Made by a program: the position numbers and the translations under genes | Part shown: piece after piece, positions 20,381-30,999 of the stretch | How positions within the stretch are numbered: position 1 is the stretch's first letter | Layout of the letters: the number at the start of each line of letters is the position of its first letter | The notes under the pieces: generated by a model | What the model saw: the letters and a program-made list of their open reading frames with translations, nothing else | What the model was told of the DNA's origin: nothing | Database searches by the model: none | DNA from: Histomonas meleagridis | Taxonomy: Eukaryota > Parabasalia > Tritrichomonadida > Dientamoebidae | Direction of reading: 5' to 3' | NCBI GenBank assembly: GCA_020186115.1 | Contig: WSYJ01000157.1 | Span: 930,001-994,000 of the forward strand | DNA: 64,000 bases

Positions 20381-22438
20381 TCAGTTATTTTCCTTTTTTT
20401 CTTCTTCCTCCAATTTTTCCTTCAAGAATTGATATGAAGACAAAAATTGAATTAGTGAATATTCATGTGAATGTGGTACCACAGAGTTAACCAACAAAAG
20501 AGGCTCAACGAATCTTGACAAAAACACATAAGTTGAAGTCAATTCTTCAGGGTTCGCGTAAACGGTCGCCAAAATAGCAAACGGCACAATTTGGTCCGCC
20601 CCAATTTCGCCGATACCAGCCTCCTGTAATAAACCAGTCAAAACGTCGTAAGCAGCATGAATGTGGTCCAGGCGAACAAATAACATCTTGCACTTAAATG
20701 CTTTATCAAATTCTTCGAAGAAATATTTTAATTTTTTTTGTGGATTAATTTTATATTTTTCTAAAAAGTCTAAATGATGACAATCAATTAATTCATCTCT
20801 TTTTTCATCTAAGAATTTATGCATTTTCCTTTCTTCTTCTTGAATCTCTTTATTTTCATTAATCCATTGACTAATTCGAAGTTGATGTACGAGTAATGAA
20901 TGTAAATTTTTATTTGTAGTAACGTTCATTTTAATATTTGGGTTAATTTTTTGTAAAGCATTCAAAGCATTTGTAAAGTATTCAACGAAGTTTTTGGTTT
21001 CATAGGGATTTTCTGGCGGAGGATTTTCAACCAAAAAATTTGGCAGAGCTTTTTGAATCATTATGAAATTTGTTTCGTTCTCTGAATTTTCTGCGATTAA
21101 TTTGTTGAATTCAATGATCCTATTCAAATAAGAGAATTGTGAACTGTACGACGCGATTTCGATCAGCGGATCTTCGGATTGGTTTTCTTCTTCGACCTTT
21201 AATTCGTCCTCGATCATTTTACAAATGTTATTAATCGTTGCATGCGAAGAATTCAGCAAAATCACAAGTTGATCAAATGTCGATTCTAATTCAATGCTGA
21301 TGTCCATTGATGACAAATCGATTAATTGCCTAAAGTATTCATAAGCATTTGGGAATTCCTTTTCTAAATGAATTATTTCAGTTTCTAATAAGAATTTTCG
21401 TGCATAATATGTTAATGTTGGCGCATTACGTTGACTATCACTTGTTGCAGTTGTCGGAACTGTTGATGATAAAGGAATATATGAAAGCGGCGATTTCGTT
21501 TGCGGTACTCCGAACTTTGGTAATGTACTCGAATCAATTAATGTTGTTGGGGTGTAATGTGAATATATTTCGAAAAGTTTCGTTTCTTGTGGAGTGACAA
21601 TGATTGACTTTGAATTGCTAATTAACTTTTCGACGAACGTTTGCGATTCGGTTGTATTGAAATATTGTTCGATTTGAGATAGAAGAGAACTAAGTTCTTT
21701 GGAACAGAACAGATATAGTTCAGGATCGGAGATACCAAAGAGTGTAAAGTGTTCGATGAATGGTTTAAGAAAAGAGTTACAAAGAAGTGCAGATTTGTTT
21801 TGATTCATTTGAATATAATCTTTAAGATATGATGGAATAAGAGAAGAGTACTTTAGAAGTGAATCAAGGAGAAATTGGAGATTATCGTCAGAACCACCAA
21901 AGTTCTCAAAAACTGGTTTAAGTGCAGATATGAAATATATTTGAACACATGGGAAAACTAGAAAACATTGAGAAAGACCAGTTTCAATAATGCCTTCGAC
22001 TTGGGTTACAAAACGTAAGAATAAATCAATTGATTCTTTGGACCAAAAGAAATTGAATAAACTAAGAAGAAAAATAAAGTCGTCTCGTTCAAGATGGGTA
22101 GTAGATGACAATGAGTCAATAAATTGTTTTGGGTTATCTTTAATTTTGGCAAGAGTAGAAGAAATTTCTTCATTTATTTCTGATTCAGTTGGTTGAGGTT
22201 TTATGTTTTGCAGATAAGTCTCAGATGATACATCGTCGGTGTTGTTAATATGTTCCCATATATGTAATGCTGATACATATAATTGATAAATGTATGTTTG
22301 AACTTGAGCTTCATAAGTTTTTTGAATCCTTTTTACTTCTGCTCTTTTACGGCGCTGGTTTACTTTGTTCCGCTTTAAGCTCATTTGAATTCTGTAGAGT
22401 CTTTCAGAGTTTGGTGTTTTTTCCATTGAAAGTGACAT
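20381..22438 (-). CDS. VPS9-domain protein, probable Rab5-type exchange factor
   Basis: From the ATG at 22438 the protein is about 685 residues. The C-terminal 80 residues match a VPS9 domain: a GADQIVPFAILATVYANPEE core, then STYVFLSRFVEPLL, a HSHEYSLIQFLSSYQFL end, and an acidic EKLEEEEKKE tail. VPS9 domains catalyse GDP release from Rab5/Rab21 GTPases on early endosomes; the Asp of GAD and the Tyr/Leu-rich helices are the usual contact elements. The N-terminus has a basic coiled-coil stretch (about residues 15-45). The middle is helical without a domain I can name. The frame extends 17 codons upstream of this ATG, but an AAACCGTTTA motif at 22448-22457 lies inside that extension, which favours the shorter start. 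Confidence 0.75.
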   Translation of the reverse strand: MSLSMEKTPNSERLYRIQMSLKRNKVNQRRKRAEVKRIQKTYEAQVQTYIYQLYVSALHIWEHINNTDDVSSETYLQNIKPQPTESEINEEISSTLAKIKDNPKQFIDSLSSTTHLERDDFIFLLSLFNFFWSKESIDLFLRFVTQVEGIIETGLSQCFLVFPCVQIYFISALKPVFENFGGSDDNLQFLLDSLLKYSSLIPSYLKDYIQMNQNKSALLCNSFLKPFIEHFTLFGISDPELYLFCSKELSSLLSQIEQYFNTTESQTFVEKLISNSKSIIVTPQETKLFEIYSHYTPTTLIDSSTLPKFGVPQTKSPLSYIPLSSTVPTTATSDSQRNAPTLTYYARKFLLETEIIHLEKEFPNAYEYFRQLIDLSSMDISIELESTFDQLVILLNSSHATINNICKMIEDELKVEEENQSEDPLIEIASYSSQFSYLNRIIEFNKLIAENSENETNFIMIQKALPNFLVENPPPENPYETKNFVEYFTNALNALQKINPNIKMNVTTNKNLHSLLVHQLRISQWINENKEIQEEERKMHKFLDEKRDELIDCHHLDFLEKYKINPQKKLKYFFEEFDKAFKCKMLFVRLDHIHAAYDVLTGLLQEAGIGEIGADQIVPFAILATVYANPEELTSTYVFLSRFVEPLLLVNSVVPHSHEYSLIQFLSSYQFLKEKLEEEEKKENN

Positions 22439-22759
22439 GATATAACAAAACCGTTTATCTTCTTGTCGACATTTGCAAACGCACAACAAGAACTCCTTTG
22501 CATAAAGTTAATATTTACTTATAGCAATTATTTATGCTTAATATGATTAACGCCCATTAGTTTTCTGAATTTATTTATTTAAATGAATTAATATTTGATC
22601 AATGTACATTGTCAAATCTTTTAAGTCTCATAGCTAATACCTTTGTAGGCATTTGACTTATTTTAAATTCTCACTTAATACATTAAATTTTTGATCTTCA
22701 ACTTGATTTAAAAATTCAAAATAATTTATTTCAAAAACTTAATTTTAACTAAATGGTGT
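22439..22759. other. Short intergenic, no gene
   Basis: Contains the AAACCGTTTA word at 22448-22457 upstream of the VPS9 gene and otherwise AT-rich DNA with no coding signal. Confidence 0.5.
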
Positions 22760-23803
22760 TTATAAAAATATTTCTTTTCCACCCGTTTTCTCCACATCAT
22801 TCTTAATATATTGAATCACTTTATTGTATTCATTCTTATTAAAACAAACGAGATATACTTCTAATCCAGACTTAATGATCAATTCTACGGCGCTAGAAAT
22901 TGATCTGCATATCAGATCGATTGGATTGCCAAATGCACCGCCACCAATCAAACATAAAAAAAGTTTTTTAGAGCCCTTTTTCCCAGGGTACTTAAGCGAG
23001 TTTTCCCAAGCAGAGAGTACGGTCAACTTATATTCGTTGGATAGAATATTTTCTGCAATTTTCAAATTGGCATTAGATTTTTCTACATAACCGAAGCAAA
23101 GAGTTGAGCAAAATACTTGATGGATCCTTTGGTTTTCAACAATTCTGAATTGATTGCCACGGTTACCACTTCGGCCAAGTGTCACATCAATATTTTGATG
23201 AACACCAACTTGATAGTTATCCGGATTTGACCAGTTAAACAAAGGAGGAAGGTAATGAACATAGCCATCAATAACTTCGGCTGGCGTACGGGAAAGTAAT
23301 TGAACATCTTCGTCCATTTGTCCAATACGACCAGAAGGATGTGGAAGTAAGTACTGACGATAAACAAGAGCTGGGCCACATGCAACAGTACCAGGACCTC
23401 CTTGCTCATGAGATGTAACATAATAACTCAAATATCCCATTGGCGGTTTTTTATATGGCATGTGGTCAAGACAATTGAAGTTTGAAGCCATTTGAAACGT
23501 AGCTCCATTGTTCTCTGGATTTGTTTCGCAAGTGATGATATCAGCATCTACAGTTTGAGACCCATTGCCAACAAGAAGATTGAGTGTACCGCCTCCAATT
23601 TCCTGTAAATCTTTAAAAGATTTTAAATCACGTATCTGGAAATTACCTACAGAATAAGATTTTCCATTGTCTTTTGAAGTAATCATAATGTCTCCATTTC
23701 TATCTTTTGACAATGAGAAATGTGAGGCAACCTGGTTAGGTACTTCTTCAAACCCGAAAAGCCTTGTGAACCATTCGTTAGATTCTGAAAAAGAATTGTC
23801 CAT
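22760..23803 (-). CDS. Macro-domain-like protein
   Basis: The 347-residue protein has features I associate with a macro-like family in protists: ATFQMASNFNCLDHM, a GGPGTVACGPALVYRQYLL segment, and a C-terminal LFLCLIGGGAFGNP followed by an alternating hydrophobic LEVYLVCFNKNEYNKVI strand-helix. These resemble the ligand loops of macro domains, which bind ADP-ribose and related nucleotides. Whether this protein binds or hydrolyses ADP-ribose is not known. No signal peptide or membrane segment is seen, so it is probably cytosolic or nuclear. The ATG at 23803 is clean, and an AACGATAC word lies about 35-45 bp upstream. The identification rests on motif memory rather than a profile search. Confidence 0.55.
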   Translation of the reverse strand: MDNSFSESNEWFTRLFGFEEVPNQVASHFSLSKDRNGDIMITSKDNGKSYSVGNFQIRDLKSFKDLQEIGGGTLNLLVGNGSQTVDADIITCETNPENNGATFQMASNFNCLDHMPYKKPPMGYLSYYVTSHEQGGPGTVACGPALVYRQYLLPHPSGRIGQMDEDVQLLSRTPAEVIDGYVHYLPPLFNWSNPDNYQVGVHQNIDVTLGRSGNRGNQFRIVENQRIHQVFCSTLCFGYVEKSNANLKIAENILSNEYKLTVLSAWENSLKYPGKKGSKKLFLCLIGGGAFGNPIDLICRSISSAVELIIKSGLEVYLVCFNKNEYNKVIQYIKNDVEKTGGKEIFL

Positions 23804-24712
23804 TTTTTTTGTACAACTTTTTCAAATATTTACGCGGAACGATACAAAACATGCTTGACAAAAAATTGTAAATGTAAAACATCATCCTTATACCAAAGGT
23901 CTGTATTTAATTTCAAAATATTTTAATTTTTTAATAAAATTTTTTATTAAATCATATAATTAAATCAATTTAATAGTTTTTAAGTAATTCAACTATATCT
24001 GCGTGTTCATTATTAACTGCATATTCACATGCAGTCCAAAATAATTTAAATCATTTCCAAATATTATTTTAGAATTTTTAATCATTAAAATAAATATCCA
24101 ATAAAAAGATTAAATGTTTTTAATATTAACATCAATTCCTTTATACTCAAGAAGTAATTTAACAATTTCCATGTTACCATTTTTAGCTGCATATAAAAGT
24201 CCTGTATTAAATAATTCAATTAATTTCTATATGTAAAAAATGAATTTCAGCCCGAAACAGAGCAAATATATATCTTGAAAGTTAATGTCAAGTCCATCTT
24301 TTGAAAGAAGCTTTCAAATTATTTTTGTATAATCATTTCGAGCAGCATAAGTAAGTGTAGAATTAAATGATTTATATAAATTCTAAAAACCATTTTTGAA
24401 TATTAAGTAAAACAAATAAATGTTTTTGGCATTTATATCAATTCCTTTTTGTTCAAGAAGAAATTCGACCATTTCTATGACACCTTTTTTAGATACTAAA
24501 ATAATGAGTGCTGTATCAAATAATTTAAATAATTTCCAATTTTTTTTTAGAAATATCAAATTTCTTGAACAAATTTTAAACAAAACTCATAAATATTCTT
24601 ATCATTAATATCAAATCCTTCTTGTTCAGTAAGTAATCCAGCTATTTCTATTTGATTACATTCACATGCTATCATAAATGCTGTATTAAATAGTATAAAT
24701 AATTTCCAAATA

Positions 24713-25975
24713 TAGGGGGTGGAAAAAGTCCGTTCGTCAGCTTGATTTATATTAGATATTAATGGAATCAAATTATATAAATAAAATTTATAATAAATAT
24801 ATTATCATTATTATTATAATACTTTTTTCCAAGTAAATATGATGGATGAAGTGAAACTACTTTTTTTCAGGATACCTCTGAGAGAGAACGTTTAATCATT
24901 TTAATGTCAGTTCCAATCGAGGAATTACGTTCTGTTGTGTATTTCCTTTGGTTAGAATCAAATGAAAATCAAGACATATATAGGCGATTATGTGCTGTAT
25001 ATGGTGATAATATTATTACACTTCGAACAGTTCAGAAATGGACAAAAAAGATGAATGAACATACCTTCTCAATTTTCGAACAGAAAAAAACAGGGAGACC
25101 AAGAAGATCAGATTTAGATCAAAGAATAACCAGTTTTATATTAAGTTATCCATATGCATCGACGAAGAATGTTGCGAAGAATGTAGGCGCAGGTCCAAAA
25201 ACAGTGAAAAATATAATTATTAATATTTTAGGGATGAAAAAAGTTAACTTCAAATGGATCCCACATAAGTTGACTCCAGAAATCAAAGCCAAAAGAGCTG
25301 CCATTGCTTCTGAATTATTTGAATTCCTATTTAGTTCAAATGACTACAGACTAAGACACATATTGACGCAAAATGAAACCTGGATTTATTTTGTTAACGG
25401 GAGAAACTCGATGTGGATTGAATCTGGAGTGCAAAAACCATACAAACGCATACAAACTATTGCCTCCAAAAAAGTAATGATATGTGTTATATGGTCTATA
25501 ACGAATATCGAGTCAATAACAATGCTCCCGATAGGCCAAAAATTTAATCGAATTTTTTTTCTGAAGTTGGAGATTTGGCAAAAAGAATTTCAACGAAGGG
25601 ATATTTTTTGCATATGGATAACGCCCGGCCTCATTTGGTTCATGAAAAATTGAATGAATTGGGGATTGAAAGACTTCCGCAACCCCCGCTTTCGCCAGAC
25701 CTCGCACCTTCTGACTTTTTTCTGTCCGGATATCTAAAAAAAATGCTCGAAGGTGAGGAGTTTGAAAATGAAGATCAACTTTTTCAAAAGGTTGAAACAT
25801 TACTGTATAATATTCCTAAATACACCTTCAGAGCCGTATATAATGAATGGATGAACAGACATTTAATTACAATTGAAACTCAAGGTGAATACATATCATG
25901 ATAAATAAACAAAATTTCTTTTACTTTTTTATTCATTAAAAAAAAGGCTGACGAACGCACTTTTTCCACCCCCTA
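24713..25975 (+). mobile_element. Mariner-type transposon (about 1,263 bp)
   Basis: Terminal inverted repeats of 27-29 bp lie at 24713-24741 and 25947-25975. They read TAGGGGGTGGAAAAAGT from each end and differ by one base. The element sits inside an ankyrin spacer, and flanking TATA on both sides fits a TA target duplication. The homologous empty spacers read CAAAATAATATTTGGAAA, which places the insertion at the TA before TTTGG. It carries a mariner transposase on the strand opposite to the host gene. Confidence 0.95.
24904..25901 (+). pseudogene. Mariner transposase, frameshifted, first catalytic Asp lost
   Basis: The first frame (24904-25653) has the paired helix-turn-helix region (RTVQKWTKKMNEHTFS, KKTGRPRRS) and reaches LTQNETWIYF, where active mariners have a GDE-type motif with the first catalytic Asp; here it is Asn. 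A frameshift close to the T8 run near 25553-25560 moves into the second frame (to 25901), which holds the second Asp in HMDNARPH and the third in LSPDLAPSDFF. By my count 31 residues separate them, three fewer than the usual 34. The copy is therefore doubly disabled. The tail runs YNEWMNRHLITIETQGEY. Confidence 0.9.
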
Positions 25976-28702
25976 TATTATTTTGACATATTTAAAAATC
26001 ATTAAAACAAATATTATATAAAACAAGCAAATATCTTTAGCATTAACATCAATTCCTTTTTGTTCAAGAAGTAATTTCATCATTTCAATATAAGGTATTT
26101 TACATGCATGCATAAGTGCTGTATCAAATGATTTAAATAATTCCCAATTATTCTTTCAAAATATGAAATTATTTAAACAAATTTTATCTTTGGAATTTAT
26201 ATCAATATCTTTTCTCTCAAGAAGTAAATTAATTATTTTATATTGTTTCTTTTCAACAGCCAAAATAAGTGCAGTTCTAAATATTTCATATAACTTCTAA
26301 ATGTTATTTTAAAATTTTAAGATATCAAAACAAATATAATCTTTAAAATTCACATCGGTTTTTATATTTTCAAGGAGTACTTTAACTACTTCTGTATTCC
26401 CTTTTTCAACAGCAAACATAAGAGCTGTATTAATTAATTTATACAATTCCCAAATAATATTTTATAATAAGAAATTATTAAAACAAATATCAAACCAAAA
26501 TAATATATACAATAAGCATTAACATCAATTTTTTCTTGTTCAAGAAGTATTTTAACTATTTGAATGCATCCTTCTTTAGCTGCTCTCATAAGTGCTGTTA
26601 AAAACAATTTAAAAAGTTTCCAAATTATTAAAATATATTTTAAATGAAATAAATAAATACAATTCTCATTGATATCAATTTCTTCATTTTCAAGAAGATA
26701 TTTCACTAAATTAGCATTACCTGATTGAGCTGCACATGAAAATATTGTTCTAAACACATAAAATAATTTCCAAATATTACTTTAAAATATAAATTTTATC
26801 AAAGAAATATCTTTTGTTTTGATATTGATATTTTTTCTTTCAAAAAATAACTTTACTACGTCTAATTGACCACTACAAACTGCAAAGAAAAGGGCATCAA
26901 TAAAAATTAAATTCAAATTTTGACTTTTTAATAAATATATCAAAACATTAAAATATATTTTCGTTTGAGCAATATGAATTCCTTTATGTTCAAGAATTAT
27001 TTTTACTAAGTCAATATATCCACGACCAGCTGCTTCATATAGTGCTGAATAAAACATTTTGAAGAAATTCCAAATATACAATACAATTATAAATAAAAAT
27101 TTTAAACCTATTTTATACTTAAATTTAATAAATCTGTTATCTCTAAGGTAATTAAAAACTTCTTCATTTCCCGAAAAAGTTAAAATCTCATGAACATGGA
27201 TTTTAATAGGCATTTTTTGAAGTAAATGTTTCACAATAAATAAATTACCCATTTGAACAGCTTTAAAAATCATTGATTTATCAATTTCCATTCCTTCATT
27301 TTCTAAAAATGAGAAAATTTCATAATTATAATTAGAAATACATTTTTTCCCTAATTTTATTAAACTATTAATGGTAATTAACTTATTTTCATAAAGATAA
27401 TTAAAAATATCATTTCGATGAAACATAATTAATGAGTTACATGAATCTTCAAAACTTAAATGATTTTGTTCACATAAATGAATTACTTCTAAGTTTCCAC
27501 CTGCAACTGCATATTTACCTGTGTTTTCTGTTTTACAATTGTTTAATAATAAATATCTAAAACATTTAATTGACCCAAAAAAGCTGCATAATCAATTAAT
27601 GCAACTTTTTTTTTGTTAATAAATGAACATCTTTCATAAAGTGATGGCTTAATTTTTTGATTAAAATCATAATTTTCGTGTGATGATATTTCTTGAAGTC
27701 TTTCGATTTCATCATTTCGAATTATTTTCGCAATTTCATTTGGATTAACTCCTTCTTTAATTAACTTCTTATGAAGTTCCCAATTATTTGCTGTGAGTTC
27801 TTCATAATTTTTTGATACATAATTCCCAAAGTTTTTTTTATCTAAATCATTTCCATCACTTAAGTATACAAAATATGGTAATTCTTTGAATCTGAGTTTA
27901 TCTGAACAAATCATTTCTTTTTCAAGCATTTTCTCAAGAAGAAAGTTTGCTTCTTGAGTTTTATTATAAATAATAAGAAAATCCACAAAAATATCAAGAA
28001 TTGATTTATTTTTTGAATTATTAATAATTTCTCTTTCTTTTGTTTGAACCATTCTTAAAAATTCAATACATAAATTATAATTATCCGTTGATACAAAATA
28101 TGAATACAAAAATTGGCAAACTGCTAAATTAGATGAATATGGATATTCTTTGGAAAAATAAGTTTTCATGAAAGAATCTACAGATTCATTAATATTTTCT
28201 TCATTTAAATCAAAAATGATTTGTTCAACAGATTGTAATATTTCTAAGTTTTCGTCACTATTCTCTTTTGTTTTTCTTCTGTTTCATTTTATCTAACTTT
28301 GTTTCGACAAAAAGAATTTTGAATTGGATAAACGTTTATTTGCATAGAAAAATTGAGGGGTAAACTTTAACCAATTAAAGACCAAAAATAAAATGCAAAT
28401 ATCTCATGTTCTGTGAATAAATAATATAAATTACTAAAATAAGAGATGTAAAACATATAGGGAATATAAAAATATGTGTTATTATCTATTATAAGGAAAT
28501 TAATAATTTTTCCATTAAAAGATTAATATGTATTATAATATAAAACATAATGAAAAAACGATGTTTTCTAGTGAGCATAGCATTATAAATTGCAACATAA
28601 AAAATAAAAAGAGAAGTACAATTCGTTCCTTCAAAAATATAAGTTTTTATTCAAACAAAAGTTTTATCAGAACTAACATTTAGTGAAACAGGATAGTCAT
28701 TT

Positions 28703-29122
28703 TTATGACGAATTAATTTTTTCGTTAGATTCACTTAATTTTTCTTCTATTAATTGCACAAGAAGTGGTGTTTTATCTTCAAAGCGTAATCCATATTTCT
28801 TACATAAACCTTCTCGATCACATTGTATATCAGGATTTTGACTTTCATACTTCAAAACTGATGGTGTAAATTTTAATCCAATTGATTCCAAATATTCTAA
28901 AATAAGTAAAAATTCATCTCTTTTATCATCATTTAATTCTATTCCTTCAAATGCTTGAGGCTCAGGTATTTGAGGATTAATAATGTGCATTGCTTCTTGT
29001 TGCGCAAGAGATTGAGCTTCTTCCAGAATTTTTTCCTTAATTCCCTTTTCTTTTACAATTTTTTGGATTTCTCGCACAATTTCCTCCTGTGCAGAATCAG
29101 TCAAATCATCCAATAAATTCAT
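28703..29122 (-). CDS. LisH/FOP-FOR20-like small protein
   Basis: The 139-residue protein has a helical N-terminus (EEIVREIQKIVKEKGIKEKI) and a LisH-like core FLLILEYLESIGLKFTPSVL followed by KYES and GLCKKYGLRFEDKTPLL. This matches the layout of the N-terminal dimerisation domain of FOP, FOR20 and plant TON1, proteins of centrosomes and basal bodies. A basal-body role is an inference; flagellated parabasalids have such structures. The start is a clear ATG at 29122. It is head-to-head with the coiled-coil gene, with only 92 bp between the starts, so a shared promoter is likely. Confidence 0.55.
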   Translation of the reverse strand: MNLLDDLTDSAQEEIVREIQKIVKEKGIKEKILEEAQSLAQQEAMHIINPQIPEPQAFEGIELNDDKRDEFLLILEYLESIGLKFTPSVLKYESQNPDIQCDREGLCKKYGLRFEDKTPLLVQLIEEKLSESNEKINSS

Positions 29123-29214
29123 GCGCCGAAGATCGAAAAATTAAAACGTTCATTATATTGAAAAAGTTGTAAGACATAAAATTTTTTATTCAAAAAAAAT
29201 GGCAGAAGTTCTGG
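29123..29214. promoter_or_regulatory. Compact divergent promoter region
   Basis: The 92-bp gap between two head-to-head genes must hold both promoters. It contains an AAAACGTTCATT word near 29141-29152. An out-of-frame upstream ATG at 29199 opens a 9-codon frame (MAEVLDATL) that overlaps the plus-strand start. Confidence 0.4.
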
Positions 29215-30141
29215 ATGCAACTTTATGATTCTTCTTCATCTTCTTCAGGGCTACCACTATTAAAATCAGCTTCAGGCACAAAGCCTAGCTTCGAGTTAAG
29301 TCAATCTTCATTTTCAACTGCTTCCAGACCATCAAATTCAAGCTTAAGCTTTGATAATTCAGCATTAGGATCTGAAAGAAGAAATAGAAAACCTTTTAAG
29401 CCAGTATCATACTTTTTTGAACGGCAACTTCAACAAAACCAAGACACTCTTAATCATTTTCAAAGAGTTTCAAAAACCCATAAAGCAACTCTTGCTTCTT
29501 TAATTGAAGAAAAATCAGAAATACAAACTGCAATAAAAAGGGAAGAATCTCATATTGTTAATGTTAATCAAAAGTTTGATGAACAAGAAAAAAGCATATA
29601 TCAAAGCTTAGAAATTCTTCGAAACGCAAAGAATGAGAAAGACACTGACGATGATCCTCCATCTATTTCACAAATTCGGAAAATATCCGATGCAATTCTT
29701 CGCGAAGGGTTAAAATTTAAACAAATGTCAGAGCAACCTCAACGAATTGAGCAAGAAATGCTTACTGCCAGGTCAGATGGTTATAGTGAACCATGCCTTA
29801 CACTCCAACAAACAGTTTATGATGGTGATTTGAAATTTGATGATATTGAATTTCAACGTAACAGACTTTCTAGCTTAGTCTTTAGGTATGAGGACGCAAG
29901 CTTGAGGCTCGAAGCTGTTTTGTCCAACCGAGAAATGCTCAATCGGGTAATATTTGATTACAATACACATCTTGAAGCATTAAAGCTAAAGAAGGAAAAT
30001 CTGATGGAGGAAGGCAAGAAACTCGAAGACGACTTCAATGACTTGCTTTCGAAGTATGCAACGCAACTTGGCGAGTTAATGTGGAAAAATCAAATGATCA
30101 ATGCTTGCAACGAAATCGCTTCTATCAAAAAGGAAAATTAA
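29215..30141 (+). CDS. Coiled-coil protein, unknown function
   Basis: The 308-residue protein begins with a Ser-rich low-complexity stretch (about residues 5-55) and then a long coiled coil from about residue 70 to the end, in two blocks separated by an acidic, Pro-containing hinge (DTDDDPPSISQIRKISDAIL). No catalytic domain is visible. Similar layouts occur in cytoskeletal and axonemal proteins, which would suit its head-to-head partner, a FOP-like protein, but this is only a contextual hint. The ATG at 29215 is used because no in-frame ATG lies upstream. Confidence 0.7.
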   Translation: MQLYDSSSSSSGLPLLKSASGTKPSFELSQSSFSTASRPSNSSLSFDNSALGSERRNRKPFKPVSYFFERQLQQNQDTLNHFQRVSKTHKATLASLIEEKSEIQTAIKREESHIVNVNQKFDEQEKSIYQSLEILRNAKNEKDTDDDPPSISQIRKISDAILREGLKFKQMSEQPQRIEQEMLTARSDGYSEPCLTLQQTVYDGDLKFDDIEFQRNRLSSLVFRYEDASLRLEAVLSNREMLNRVIFDYNTHLEALKLKKENLMEEGKKLEDDFNDLLSKYATQLGELMWKNQMINACNEIASIKKEN

Positions 30142-30999
30142 AATTTTGTTTGTAAATGTTTTATATGTGTATATGCTGTTGTTATTTTTTGATTAATTTT
30201 TCCTTTAATTTCAAAATATTTACAACAATATTGTCTTTAATGATTTGGGTAAATCAAAACCAATACAATTGTCAATTAATTATACAAATATCATAGTTAT
30301 GTCAATTTATCCTTTTCTGATTTCCATTAACTTTATATTAATGGAATGTCGTCATGTTATAATACTTAATCGAACATTTTTATTGTATCTAATTGTCAAT
30401 AATCATATAACATATTTAAATTAACATACATAAGAACTAGGCTATAACCAAAATCTTCATTATCTGTTAAAGTAAGACTCCTTTACGTGATTACATGGAA
30501 TGAATATAAAGAAATTACATAATTTAAATATCGTAATTTTTGATTCGAATCATGTGTGAAAAATTAATATAATTAATATTAAATATTTACAATTAAAATT
30601 AATAACAATCGTAATGTTAGGAAGTTAGACATCATAACAAAAATAATACATGCATCGATTCTCGAATCTCACCAAAATTATTATACATACTGGTATATGC
30701 TTTCGAATATATTCCATTTAGATATCAAAATATCGCTAACCAAAAGCAATTAGAAAGATTTCTACATCTTATCTTAGCACATATATGCTTCCTTTAAATG
30801 ACTTTCTAAACAACATATAAAAAAGAATTTAATTATTTAATAAATATCAATAATTTGTCATAAGTTCTTTTTTGAAATTGTAATTTAAATTAAAAATGCA
30901 ATGAAACACAAAATTGAACACATGGCAAAATTAGCACTTTCGTATCGTTGATTTGTCCAACCAAAAGGTTTCATAGGGCCTATCAAAGAAAAGTAGTCC
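30142..30999. other. Intergenic, AT-rich, no gene seen
   Basis: No open frame of interest or repeat is visible. The last 90 bp are the upstream region of the apyrase gene and contain TTTCGTATCGTTGATT. Confidence 0.55.

Larger units (their letters stand above)
23970..28287 (-). pseudogene. DUF3447-ankyrin gene with spaced modules, cut by mariner
   Basis: The locus starts near an ATG at 28287, frameshifts almost at once (the homologous N-terminus is in another frame), continues as a DUF3447 protein (ELHKKLIKEGVNPNEIAKII, NDEIERLQEISSHENYDFNQ), shifts again near 27580, and runs into a series of ankyrin modules. Spacers at the usual codon measure, in order, 57, 57, 57, 57, 77, 60, 60 and 80 nt (the last is the one holding the mariner), then 77, 57, 63 and 77 nt. 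The final module ends in a natural stop at 23970-23972. One module near 24310 contains an internal TGA. The gene is broken but clearly was one continuous locus, because module order continues on both sides of the transposon. Confidence 0.7.

Noticed and set aside
26590-26760. Some spacers with lengths divisible by three (57, 63 nt) read through as hydrophobic 19-21 residue stretches resembling membrane helices between ankyrin repeats.
   Set aside because: The hydrophobic look follows from AT-rich codons. Homologous 77-nt spacers shift the frame, and several 57- and 60-nt ones contain stops. A membrane-spanning ankyrin protein is not supported.
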